Notes: a model not told the origin generated them from the letters alone. DNA of 5,319 nt from Rikenellaceae bacterium (GCA_020859875.1 JAJBVJ010000114.1:1-5319), one strand, 5' to 3'. Shown: positions 1-5,319, counted from the first letter of the stretch. Made by a program: numbers and translations.

Positions 1-2
1 GT

Positions 3-710
3 GCCGCCCGGGGGATCGGCAAAGCCATAGCGCTCGCATTTGCACGGCAGGGAGCCGATGTCGCTTTCACCGACCTTGCGGTCGACGAAAATGCCCGGGC
101 TACCGAGAATGCTATAAACCAGTCGGGCGTAAAAGGCAAGGTGTACGCTTCCAATGCCGCCGATTTCGAAGATACTGCCAAGGTCGTAAAGCAGATCGTC
201 GAAGATTTCGGCCGCATAGACATACTGGTCAACAATGCCGGTATCACGCGTGACGGTCTTATGATGCGGATGAGTGAGCAGCAATGGGATATGGTTATCA
301 ATGTGAACCTCAAATCGGCATTTAACTTTATCCATGCCCTGACCCCGGTTATGGTTCGCCAGAAGGGCGGCAGTATTATCAACATGTCGTCGGTAGTGGG
401 CGTTTCGGGTAATGCGGGGCAGGCCAACTACTCGGCTTCCAAAGCGGGTATGATCGGGCTGGCAAAATCCATAGCCAAGGAACTGGGGCCGCGCGGCATC
501 CGGGCCAATGCCATCGCACCGGGCTTTATCATCACGGAAATGACCGACCAGCTATCCGATGAGGTCAAGGAGGGATGGGCAAAACAGATACCCCTGCGCC
601 GCGGTGGAACTCCCCAGGACGTGGCAAATACCTGCGTATTCCTGGCAAGCGACCTTTCCTCGTATGTAAGCGGGCAGGTGATAAATGTTTGCGGCGCCAT
701 GAATACCTGA
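3..710 (+). CDS. fabG: 3-oxoacyl-[acyl-carrier-protein] reductase FabG, 5'-truncated by the window edge
   Basis: This is a short-chain dehydrogenase/reductase that reduces 3-oxoacyl-ACP to 3-hydroxyacyl-ACP with NADPH in the cytoplasmic fatty acid elongation cycle. The reading frame is open from position 3, so the gene begins upstream. 235 residues are visible and, compared with E. coli FabG (244 residues), about 13 N-terminal residues are missing. The fragment opens inside the glycine-rich cofactor loop (AARGIGKAIA). Further in are NNAG (visible residues 77-80) followed by ITRDGLMMRM, the catalytic Asn in NLKS (102), Ser130 in SSVVG, and Tyr143 and Lys147 in YSASK. The spacing of Ser, Tyr and Lys (13 and 4) equals that of E. 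coli Ser138/Tyr151/Lys155. GPRGIRANAIAPGFI is the usual segment after the active site. The C-terminus reads VCGAMNT where most FabG proteins have VDGGM. A paralogous SDR enzyme is possible, but the ITRDGL segment favours FabG. Confidence 0.93.
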   Translation, partial: AARGIGKAIALAFARQGADVAFTDLAVDENARATENAINQSGVKGKVYASNAADFEDTAKVVKQIVEDFGRIDILVNNAGITRDGLMMRMSEQQWDMVINVNLKSAFNFIHALTPVMVRQKGGSIINMSSVVGVSGNAGQANYSASKAGMIGLAKSIAKELGPRGIRANAIAPGFIITEMTDQLSDEVKEGWAKQIPLRRGGTPQDVANTCVFLASDLSSYVSGQVINVCGAMNT

Positions 711-741
711 TAAATACTTTCCCGTTTCGGGCATTTGTAAT

Positions 742-778
742 AAAATAGAGCGCCTTCTTTGGGGAGGCGCTCTATTTT
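742..778. terminator. Bidirectional rho-independent terminator between fabG and guaD
   Basis: A perfect 14-bp stem (742-755 with 765-778) encloses a 9-nt loop. The core is GAGCGCCT/AGGCGCTC, and the stem ends are AAAATA and TATTTT, so a U-rich tail is produced in either direction. It lies 31 bp after the fabG stop and 13 bp after the stop of the convergent guanine deaminase gene. It therefore can end both transcripts and limit collision between them. Confidence 0.88.
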
Positions 779-791
779 TCGGGATATGAGT

Positions 792-1259
792 CTAATATTC
801 TACTTTGTCGCTTTTTTCGTTCCATAGTGCAAACGCCCCTTTGGCCTCGTCGCGCAGCAGCTGGACGGCGGGGATGGAGCGCTCTTCGTAGGGCAGGGAC
901 ATCTCGTCGTAGATGAAGGAGTCGTCGAAGCCGGCTTCGGCGGCGTCGTGCTTTCCGGCCCCGTAATATATCTTCGATATTCCGGCCCAATAGAGGGCTC
1001 CCAGGCACATGGGGCACGGCTCGCACGAGGTATAAATCTCGGCACCCTCGAGTTTGAAGTCCCCGGCCGCGCGGCATGCTTCCCTTATGGCGTTCACCTC
1101 GGCATGAGCCGTGGGGTCGCCGGTGAGAGTTACACTGTTGGTAGCGCTGGCTATCACCTTGCCCTCGCGCACTATTACTGCCCCGAAGGGGCCTCCACCG
1201 CCGGCCACGCTGTTGCGGGCCAGCTCGATGGCTTCCCTCATATATTCTTCGTTATACAT
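792..1259 (-). CDS. guaD: Guanine deaminase (GuaD, cytidine-deaminase fold)
   Basis: The product is a zinc-dependent cytoplasmic enzyme that hydrolyses guanine to xanthine and ammonia, feeding purine salvage or breakdown. It has 155 residues, against about 156 for B. subtilis GuaD, and matches that protein along its length. The zinc and catalytic signature is TAHAEV (His52, proton-shuttle Glu54) and PCPMC (Cys82, Cys85). The GGPFGAVIV segment near the N-terminus (about 22-30) and DAAEAGFDDSFIY (105-117) are typical of GuaD rather than of tRNA adenosine deaminase TadA. Asp113 and the C-terminal Tyr155 correspond to B. subtilis Asp114 and Tyr156, residues tied to guanine recognition and catalysis. 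The start aligns with the family start, and no Shine-Dalgarno sequence is visible. The gene lies downstream of the PurF-like gene on the same strand but seems to have its own promoter. Another nucleobase deaminase specificity cannot be excluded from sequence alone. Confidence 0.92.
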   Translation of the reverse strand: MYNEEYMREAIELARNSVAGGGGPFGAVIVREGKVIASATNSVTLTGDPTAHAEVNAIREACRAAGDFKLEGAEIYTSCEPCPMCLGALYWAGISKIYYGAGKHDAAEAGFDDSFIYDEMSLPYEERSIPAVQLLRDEAKGAFALWNEKSDKVEY

Positions 1260-1271
1260 AATACCGTGGTT

Positions 1272-1319
1272 TTAAATTAACCGCAAATGAAAAACCCGTC
1301 CCTGCAACGGAACGGGCAT
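1272..1319 (-). other. Possible 15-codon leader ORF upstream of guaD
   Basis: An ATG at 1319 is preceded, after 5 nt, by AAGGAA (1330-1325), which is the best Shine-Dalgarno match in the window. The frame encodes MPVPLQGRVFHLRLI and stops with TAA 12 nt before the guaD start. The ORF spans the whole U-tailed hairpin at 1290-1316. Translation could therefore influence the hairpin, as in attenuation. Bacteroidetes rarely depend on Shine-Dalgarno pairing and an ORF this short can occur by chance, so this is a candidate only. Confidence 0.2.
1290..1316 (-). terminator. Hairpin with U-tract: terminator of the PurF-like gene, or attenuator in the guaD leader
   Basis: Read on the minus strand, CCCGTTCC pairs with GGGACGGG (8 bp including one G-U) around a 6-nt loop, followed directly by five T. 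It lies 71 bp beyond the stop of the PurF-like gene, a normal place for an intrinsic terminator. It also lies about 20 nt downstream of the start point predicted from the guaD promoter candidate, so guaD transcripts would have to read through it. Confidence 0.7.
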
Positions 1320-1339
1320 ATTATTTCCTTCGTTGCTAA

Positions 1340-1371
1340 CAAAGATAATAAATCTACTACCGAATAACAAG
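1340..1371 (-). promoter_or_regulatory. Bacteroidetes-type promoter for guaD
   Basis: On the minus strand CTTG (1371-1368) is followed after 20 nt by TATCTTTG (1347-1340), an exact TAnnTTTG match. This fits the -33/-7 promoter pattern known for the Bacteroidetes primary sigma factor. The start point would be near 1335, giving a leader of about 75 nt before the guaD ATG. It lies entirely in the gap after the PurF-like gene. Confidence 0.6.
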
Positions 1372-1386
1372 GATTTTACCCTTTAT

Positions 1387-3258
1387 TTACCGCTCCCGGT
1401 GCCTTCCTTCATAATAATTTATAAAGGCGCGGTTTACCAGGCGGTTGCCGCCGGGGGTCGGGTAATCGCCCGAGAAATACCAGTCGCCCGCGTGGCCGGG
1501 ACAGGCCAGATGGAGGCCTTCGATCGTCTGGTAAACCACCTTAACCTGGCACGGACACCCCTCCGGGGTAACCATCCGGGCAATTTTTTCGGATATTTCC
1601 CGGTCGGTAAAAGGGGCGTATATCTCCTTCACATGGTTTACGATCTCTTCTTTGGGCAGGTTCTCCTGCGCCTTGCACTTTGCATATACCGAGTCTATTA
1701 TCCATTGCCGACCGCTCTCCCGGAGCATCTCTATCGCGGCACCGAATGCGATAAATTCTCCCATGCGTGACATGTCGATGCCGTAACAATCCGGAAAGCG
1801 CACCTGCGGTGAAGAGGAGACGATAACTATCGAAACCGGATCGAGCCGACCGAGTATCTTTACGATACTTTGGCGTAGCGTGGTGCCGCGCACGATGCTG
1901 TCGTCGATCACCACTATCGAATCGCGGCCCGGGGTTACCGTACCGTAGGTAATGTCGTAGACATGGGCGGCAAGGTCGTTGCGGGCATCGTTCTCGGCAA
2001 TGAACGTGCGGAGCTTTATATCCTTCACCGCGAGTTTTTCCGTTCGTACGCTATGCGACAATATCTCGGATATCTTTTGCGAATCCGACGGATCCACAGC
2101 GGATATGGCCTCGGCTTTACAGCCGTTGAGGTATCGGTTCAGACCTTCGACCATACCATAGTAGGCCACTTCGGCGGTATTGGGAATAAAGGAGAATACC
2201 GTATGGTCGAGGTCGTAATTTATACTTTCGAGTATTGCCGGCACCAGTAGGCGGCCCAACTCCTTCCTTTCGCGGTATATGTCCCGGTCGCTGCCGCGCG
2301 AAAAATATATCCGTTCGAAAGAACAGGGTTTGGGGTGGTCGGGCTCCAGTACCTGCGATACCGAAATATCGCCCGCCGCACTGACGAACAGACCCTCCCC
2401 GGGGCCGAGTTCCTGCACGGAAGGGGTCTCCACGTCCAATACCGTCTGGATAACCGCCCTTTCGGATGCCGCTACGACAATTTCTTCGTCCATATAATAA
2501 AACGCGGGGCGGATCCCCCATCTGTCACGGAATACAAATGCATCTCCGCTGCCGGTCGATCCGCAAATTACAAACCCCCCGTCCCAAGACTGGCTCGCCT
2601 GCCGGATCACGGCTTCCATATCGAGGGCTCCTTCGATGCTTGCATTCAGCTCTTTACCCATCAATCCCTGCTCTTTGAACCGCTCGCGGAGCTGCTGTAC
2701 CTGCGCATCCAGAAGGTAACCGAGCTGTTCCAGGATTATAAATGTATCGGCATTGTGGCGGGGATGCTGACCCCTTCCCACGATGATGTCGAAGACTTCG
2801 TCGACATTGGTCAGGTTGAAATTACCCGCAAGGCAGAGATTGCGGATGCGCCAGTTGTTGCGTCTCAAAAAGGGGTGGGTGTAGGATATTCCCGACCGCC
2901 CGGTTGTGCTGTAACGAAGGTGTCCGATGAAAACTTCGCCGTAGAAAGGGTACTCTTCGCACGGCATCCCGCTCTCCGCCGCCTCCCTTACCTGGCGGTG
3001 GATATTTGAAAAGACCTCCCCGATGGCGCCGCTGCCCATTGCCCTCTCCCGGAATATGTACTCGCTGCCGGGAGAGGCATCGAGTTTTATACATGCCGCA
3101 CCGGCACCCTCCTGCCCCCGGTTATGCTGTTTTTCCATCAACAGGTAGAGCACGTCGAGGCCGTAGTTACCGCGTCCGTATTTCTCACGGTAATAGCAGA
3201 GCGGTTTGAGAAGCCTTACCATGGCTATACCGCACTCGTGTTTTATCTGGTCAACCAT
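1387..3258 (-). CDS. purF: Amidophosphoribosyltransferase (PurF family), long divergent form
   Basis: PurF makes phosphoribosylamine from PRPP and glutamine, the first step of purine synthesis, using a class II glutaminase domain and a phosphoribosyltransferase domain. This protein has 623 residues, against about 470-505 for usual PurF. Glutaminase domain (about 9-300): nucleophile Cys9 in ECGIAM, implying removal of an 8-residue propeptide; HNRGQEGAG (45-53); GHLRYSTTG (112-120); Asp171; FRDRWGIRP (243-251). Transferase domain (about 312-515): RTFI (417-420), PRPP motif VVIDDSIVRGTT (449-460), VRFPDCYGIDM (486-496). The oddities are about 33 extra residues between Cys9 and GHLRYS, GNFNLTN where PurF has HNGNLTN, a changed flexible loop after RTFI, and a Cys-rich tail (CPC 568-570, CPGH 586-589). 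I chose the ATG at 3258 because an upstream in-frame ATG at 3396 precedes the likely promoter at 3332-3339 and the extra 46 residues look non-coding. The family is certain. Whether it is the biosynthetic PurF or a paralogue is open. Confidence 0.85.
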   Translation of the reverse strand: MVDQIKHECGIAMVRLLKPLCYYREKYGRGNYGLDVLYLLMEKQHNRGQEGAGAACIKLDASPGSEYIFRERAMGSGAIGEVFSNIHRQVREAAESGMPCEEYPFYGEVFIGHLRYSTTGRSGISYTHPFLRRNNWRIRNLCLAGNFNLTNVDEVFDIIVGRGQHPRHNADTFIILEQLGYLLDAQVQQLRERFKEQGLMGKELNASIEGALDMEAVIRQASQSWDGGFVICGSTGSGDAFVFRDRWGIRPAFYYMDEEIVVAASERAVIQTVLDVETPSVQELGPGEGLFVSAAGDISVSQVLEPDHPKPCSFERIYFSRGSDRDIYRERKELGRLLVPAILESINYDLDHTVFSFIPNTAEVAYYGMVEGLNRYLNGCKAEAISAVDPSDSQKISEILSHSVRTEKLAVKDIKLRTFIAENDARNDLAAHVYDITYGTVTPGRDSIVVIDDSIVRGTTLRQSIVKILGRLDPVSIVIVSSSPQVRFPDCYGIDMSRMGEFIAFGAAIEMLRESGRQWIIDSVYAKCKAQENLPKEEIVNHVKEIYAPFTDREISEKIARMVTPEGCPCQVKVVYQTIEGLHLACPGHAGDWYFSGDYPTPGGNRLVNRAFINYYEGRHRER

Positions 3259-3278
3259 TTTTCGAAGATGTAAAAGAA

Positions 3279-3320
3279 TCCGGCAAAATAAAGAAAACCA
3301 CGGAAACCCGTTTTGCCGGA
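3279..3320 (-). repeat. 10-bp perfect inverted repeat in the leader of the PurF-like gene
   Basis: TCCGGCAAAA (3279-3288) and TTTTGCCGGA (3311-3320) are perfect inverted copies separated by 22 nt. On the minus strand, which is the purF transcript, they form a 10-bp stem. Its loop can hold a second small hairpin, ACGG-GTTT-CCGT. The structure starts a few nucleotides after the start point expected from the promoter candidate at 3332-3362 and ends 20 nt before the ATG. It could be a regulatory or stabilising 5' RNA hairpin, or a DNA operator. I do not recognise a known riboswitch. Confidence 0.5.
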
Positions 3321-3331
3321 ACCGAACCCTG

Positions 3332-3362
3332 CAAAGATAAACCAAAACAACGGGGATGGAAA
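3332..3362 (-). promoter_or_regulatory. Bacteroidetes-type promoter for the PurF-like gene
   Basis: On the minus strand TTTC (3362-3359, one mismatch to TTTG) is followed after exactly 19 nt by TATCTTTG (3339-3332), an exact TAnnTTTG match. The -7 octamer is identical to the one upstream of guaD. The start point would be near 3327, giving a leader of about 70 nt. This position supports the ATG at 3258 as the true start of the PurF-like protein. Confidence 0.6.
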
Positions 3363-3424
3363 CAGACGGCTTCCGAAAATATCCGATCCCGCACAAACAC
3401 TTTTTCGCTGTTTGGCCTTTTCTG

Positions 3425-3456
3425 CTTGCGATTCATTATTCTATTTTATATATTTA
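3425..3456 (+). promoter_or_regulatory. Candidate promoter for tyrosine phenol-lyase
   Basis: CTTG (3425-3428) is followed after 20 nt by TATATTTA (3449-3456), which matches TAnnTTTG at all but the last base. The start point would be near 3461, leaving an AT-rich leader of about 55 nt before the ATG at 3517. No TyrR-like or other operator is recognisable. The AT-rich context makes chance matches easier. Confidence 0.4.
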
Positions 3457-3516
3457 CGGTAATTGTAAAGCCAAAATACCTAAAAACGTAATTTATATAA
3501 TTTAAAACTTGCTGCA

Positions 3517-4899
3517 ATGGCATTCACAAAAAAACCCTGGGCAGAACCTTATAGGATAAAAGTGGTCGAGCCCCTGAAAACAACCACCCGCGAGCACCGT
3601 CGCGAAGCTATTAAAAAGGCAGGATGGAACACTTTTCTCCTCCATGCCAAGGATGTATATATCGATCTTCTGACCGACAGCGGCACCAATGCCATGAGCG
3701 ATATGCAGTGGTCGCGGATGATGATCGGGGATGAAGCGTATGCCGGAAGCAGCAGTTTTTACAAACTGGAAGAGGTATGCCGTAAATATTACGGCTATAA
3801 ATACATAGTGCCGACCCATCAGGGACGGGGAGCAGAAAACCTGCTGAGCAAATGCGCGATACGCCCGGGACAGTATGTGGCCGGGAATATGTACTTCACC
3901 ACAACCCGCGAACATCAGGAGATTGCCGGCGGGATATTCGTCGACGTTATCATCGACGAGGCGCACAACAGTTTTTCCGACCACCCTTTCAAGGGTAATG
4001 TAGACCTCGAGAAGTTCGAGCGGCTCATCGCCGAGAAAGGCGGCGATAATATTGCCTATATCACCATAGGCGCCCCTGTCAATATGGCCGGTGGCCAGCC
4101 GGTGAGTATGGAAAACATGAAAGCCGTATCGGAGCTTGCCCACCGCCACGGCATCAAAGTGGTTCTCGATGCTACCCGGAATATCGAGAATGCATACTTC
4201 ATACAGCAGCGCGAGGCGGGATACGCCCACAAGAGCGTCGAGGATATAAACCGAGAATTTTGTTCATACAGCGATGCCGCGACCGTAAGTGCCAAGAAAG
4301 ACCTCTATGTGAATATAGGGGGGCTGGTGATGTGCAACGACGAAGAGCTGTATGACGACCTGCGGAGCCTGGTGGTTGTTTACGAAGGTATGCCCACTTA
4401 CGGCGGCCTTGCCGGGCGGGATATGGAAGCGATGGCTCAGGGTCTCATAGAGGCCGTGCAGGACGATATGATAGCATCGCGGGTGCGCCAGGTGGAATAT
4501 TTCGGGAATCTGCTGCACCAGGCAGGTATACCCATCGTGACACCCATCGGCGGGCACGGAGTCTTCCTCGATGCCAAGCGGTTTTACCCGCATATCCCGC
4601 AGGATCAGTTCCCGGCTCAGAAGCTGGCCGGCGACCTGTTCGTGGAGTCGGGCGTAAGGGGCATGGAGCGCGGAATCGTATCGGCAGGGCGCAATAAGCA
4701 GACCGGCGACCACTATTATCCCGAGTTGGAACTGGTGAGGCTCACCGTTCCGAGAAGGGTCTACACACAGGCCCATTTCGACGTTGCTGCATACTACATA
4801 ATCGAAATGTACCGCAACCGCGATAATGCACGGGGCCTGCGGATGGTATACGAGCCCAAATTCCTGCGGTTTTTCCAGGCGAGGTTCGAGGAATTATAG
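3517..4899 (+). CDS. tpl: Tyrosine phenol-lyase (beta-tyrosinase), PLP-dependent
   Basis: The enzyme cleaves L-tyrosine to phenol, pyruvate and ammonium in the cytoplasm using pyridoxal phosphate. The product has 460 residues, against 456 for Citrobacter freundii TPL, and aligns with it almost without gaps at a constant offset of four. PLP-site residues present: Tyr75, Arg104 in THQGRGAEN, Asn189 in NMAGGQPVS, Asp218 and Arg221 in LDATR, the Schiff-base Lys261 in SAKKD, and Arg408. Phenol-lyase specificity residues are also kept: Phe40, Thr128 in YFTTT, Met292, Met383, Arg385 in MERG, and Phe452. Tryptophanase carries other residues at several of these places (for example Ile in place of the Arg385 equivalent and His in place of Phe452), so tryptophanase is unlikely. 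The start matches the family N-terminus (AEPYRIK). The gene is divergent from the PurF-like gene and ends 32 nt before a terminator hairpin, so it is probably monocistronic. Confidence 0.95.
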   Translation: MAFTKKPWAEPYRIKVVEPLKTTTREHRREAIKKAGWNTFLLHAKDVYIDLLTDSGTNAMSDMQWSRMMIGDEAYAGSSSFYKLEEVCRKYYGYKYIVPTHQGRGAENLLSKCAIRPGQYVAGNMYFTTTREHQEIAGGIFVDVIIDEAHNSFSDHPFKGNVDLEKFERLIAEKGGDNIAYITIGAPVNMAGGQPVSMENMKAVSELAHRHGIKVVLDATRNIENAYFIQQREAGYAHKSVEDINREFCSYSDAATVSAKKDLYVNIGGLVMCNDEELYDDLRSLVVVYEGMPTYGGLAGRDMEAMAQGLIEAVQDDMIASRVRQVEYFGNLLHQAGIPIVTPIGGHGVFLDAKRFYPHIPQDQFPAQKLAGDLFVESGVRGMERGIVSAGRNKQTGDHYYPELELVRLTVPRRVYTQAHFDVAAYYIIEMYRNRDNARGLRMVYEPKFLRFFQARFEEL

Positions 4900-4912
4900 T
4901 TTTTTCATAGTT

Positions 4913-4920
4913 TAGGTTTG
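4913..4920 (+). promoter_or_regulatory. Weak candidate -7 element for the 5-hydroxyisourate hydrolase gene
   Basis: TAGGTTTG fits TAnnTTTG exactly and lies just after the tpl stop, but no TTG is found 19-21 nt upstream. A transcript from here would begin just before the hairpin at 4932-4962. I see no better promoter match between that hairpin and the ATG at 5007. Confidence 0.22.
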
Positions 4921-4931
4921 TATATTTTGAT

Positions 4932-4962
4932 AAGGGGCGCCCCGGTGAAGGGCGCCCTTTTT
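4932..4962 (+). terminator. Rho-independent terminator after tpl
   Basis: An 11-bp stem (4932-4942 with 4950-4960) has the GC core GGGCGCCC on both arms, one G-U pair and a 7-nt loop. The run of T from 4958 to 4962 completes it. It ends the tpl transcript and separates it from the next gene 44 nt later. Confidence 0.85.
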
Positions 4963-5006
4963 ATGGTAAGGAATGTTTTTTGTCCTGTAATGCAATAAAC
5001 GGGACG

Positions 5007-5319
5007 ATGAAAACAGCAGGATTTATAGCATTTATAGCCACGGTATTTATTTCGGCATCGGTAAGCGCTCAAAGCGGTTACCAGCTGTCGAGCCACATTC
5101 TCGATATTTCGGAGGGGAGGTCCGCAGCGGGTGTGACCGTTCATCTTTACCGCTATAACGAGACCAGCCACCAGTGGGATTACGTATATCAAACCAAAAG
5201 CGACGGGCAGGGGCGCATATCCGACCTGCTGCCTTCGGGCAATGACAATGAGGCCACCTACAAATTCCGTTTCGACACATCGGAATATTTCAGATCGAAA
5301 GGTGAAAAATCCATATACC
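5007..5319 (+). CDS. uraH: 5-hydroxyisourate hydrolase (transthyretin-like), exported, 3'-truncated by the window edge
   Basis: This family hydrolyses 5-hydroxyisourate, the product of urate oxidation, to OHCU on the way to allantoin. 104 codons are visible. Residues 1-21 form a Sec signal peptide: Lys2, a hydrophobic core (GFIAFIATVFI) and a probable cleavage site ASVSA|Q, so the enzyme should act in the periplasm. The mature part has the N-terminal signature LSSHILDISEGRSAAGVTV, with active-site His30 of the family's His/Arg/His/Ser set. The Arg follows as Arg70 in DGQGRISDLL. FRFDTSEYF (87-95) is the usual strand before the YP segment. The second His and the C-terminal YRGS motif that separates the hydrolase from true transthyretin lie beyond the window, so activity cannot be confirmed here. 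It follows the tpl terminator by 44 nt, with no strong promoter between. It does not share an operon with the other purine genes here. Confidence 0.88.
   Translation, partial: MKTAGFIAFIATVFISASVSAQSGYQLSSHILDISEGRSAAGVTVHLYRYNETSHQWDYVYQTKSDGQGRISDLLPSGNDNEATYKFRFDTSEYFRSKGEKSIY

Noticed and set aside
792..1259. tRNA adenosine deaminase (TadA) as an alternative identity.
   Set aside because: The HAE and PCxxC motifs are shared, but DAAEAGFDDSFIY and the terminal Tyr are GuaD features.
1333..1770. 145-codon open frame on the plus strand, overlapping the guaD promoter region.
   Set aside because: Most of it is antisense to the end of the PurF-like gene, and no family signature is visible.
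2335..3009. 224-codon open frame on the plus strand.
   Set aside because: It is antisense to the PurF-like gene, whose motifs fix the real frame. The translation resembles no known family.
3259..3396. N-terminal extension of the PurF-like protein from an in-frame ATG at 3396, starting MCGIGYF.
   Set aside because: MCGI mimics the start of a class II amidotransferase, but the true match ECGIAM follows 50 residues later. The extension has no family similarity, and the best promoter match lies inside it.
3502..4230. 242-codon open frame on the minus strand.
   Set aside because: It lies almost wholly antisense to the well-identified tyrosine phenol-lyase and has no recognisable domain.
3517..4899. 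Tryptophanase (TnaA) as an alternative identity.
   Set aside because: Thr128, Arg385 and Phe452 and the length of 460 match tyrosine phenol-lyase. The insert and the residues typical of tryptophanase are absent.
1387..5319. A single purine operon.
   Set aside because: The genes are divergent or separated by terminators and separate promoter matches, so only a loose thematic cluster can be claimed.

Overview
The window looks like chromosomal DNA from a member of the Bacteroidota, probably the Bacteroidales (a Rikenellaceae/Alistipes-like gut organism is possible but not proven). The main reasons are several candidate promoters matching the Bacteroidetes -33 TTG / -7 TAnnTTTG pattern, start codons mostly without Shine-Dalgarno sequences, a long PurF-family protein of a form I associate with this group, and moderately GC-rich genes separated by AT-rich gaps. 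I see no tRNA, rRNA, CRISPR array, transposase or phage gene. Most of the window is ordinary metabolic DNA.

Layout. (1) Positions 3-710 (+): 3' part of fabG, the 3-oxoacyl-ACP reductase of fatty acid synthesis; its start lies outside the window. A perfect 14-bp hairpin at 742-778 separates it from the convergent next gene. (2) 792-1259 (-): a complete GuaD-type guanine deaminase. (3) 1260-1386: a compact control region holding a strong promoter match, a U-tailed hairpin and a possible 15-codon leader ORF. (4) 1387-3258 (-): a 623-residue PurF-family amidophosphoribosyltransferase that is much longer than usual and departs from the family at several mechanistic sites. (5) 3259-3516: a 258-bp divergent intergenic region with one promoter candidate for each direction and a 10-bp inverted repeat in the leader of the PurF-like gene. 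(6) 3517-4899 (+): a complete tyrosine phenol-lyase, with its substrate-specificity residues intact. (7) 4932-4962: a terminator hairpin. (8) 5007-5319 (+): the start of an exported 5-hydroxyisourate hydrolase (transthyretin-like), cut by the window end.

Functional reading. Three of the five genes concern purines: GuaD turns guanine into xanthine, the PurF-like protein resembles the first enzyme of purine synthesis, and 5-hydroxyisourate hydrolase acts after urate oxidation. They are not one operon, since each has its own apparent promoter or a terminator between it and its neighbour, so a shared purine theme is suggestive only. Tyrosine phenol-lyase points to amino-acid catabolism with release of phenol, pyruvate and ammonium.

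The items most worth a second look are the altered glutaminase and flexible-loop motifs of the PurF-like protein and the structured leaders of the PurF-like gene and guaD.
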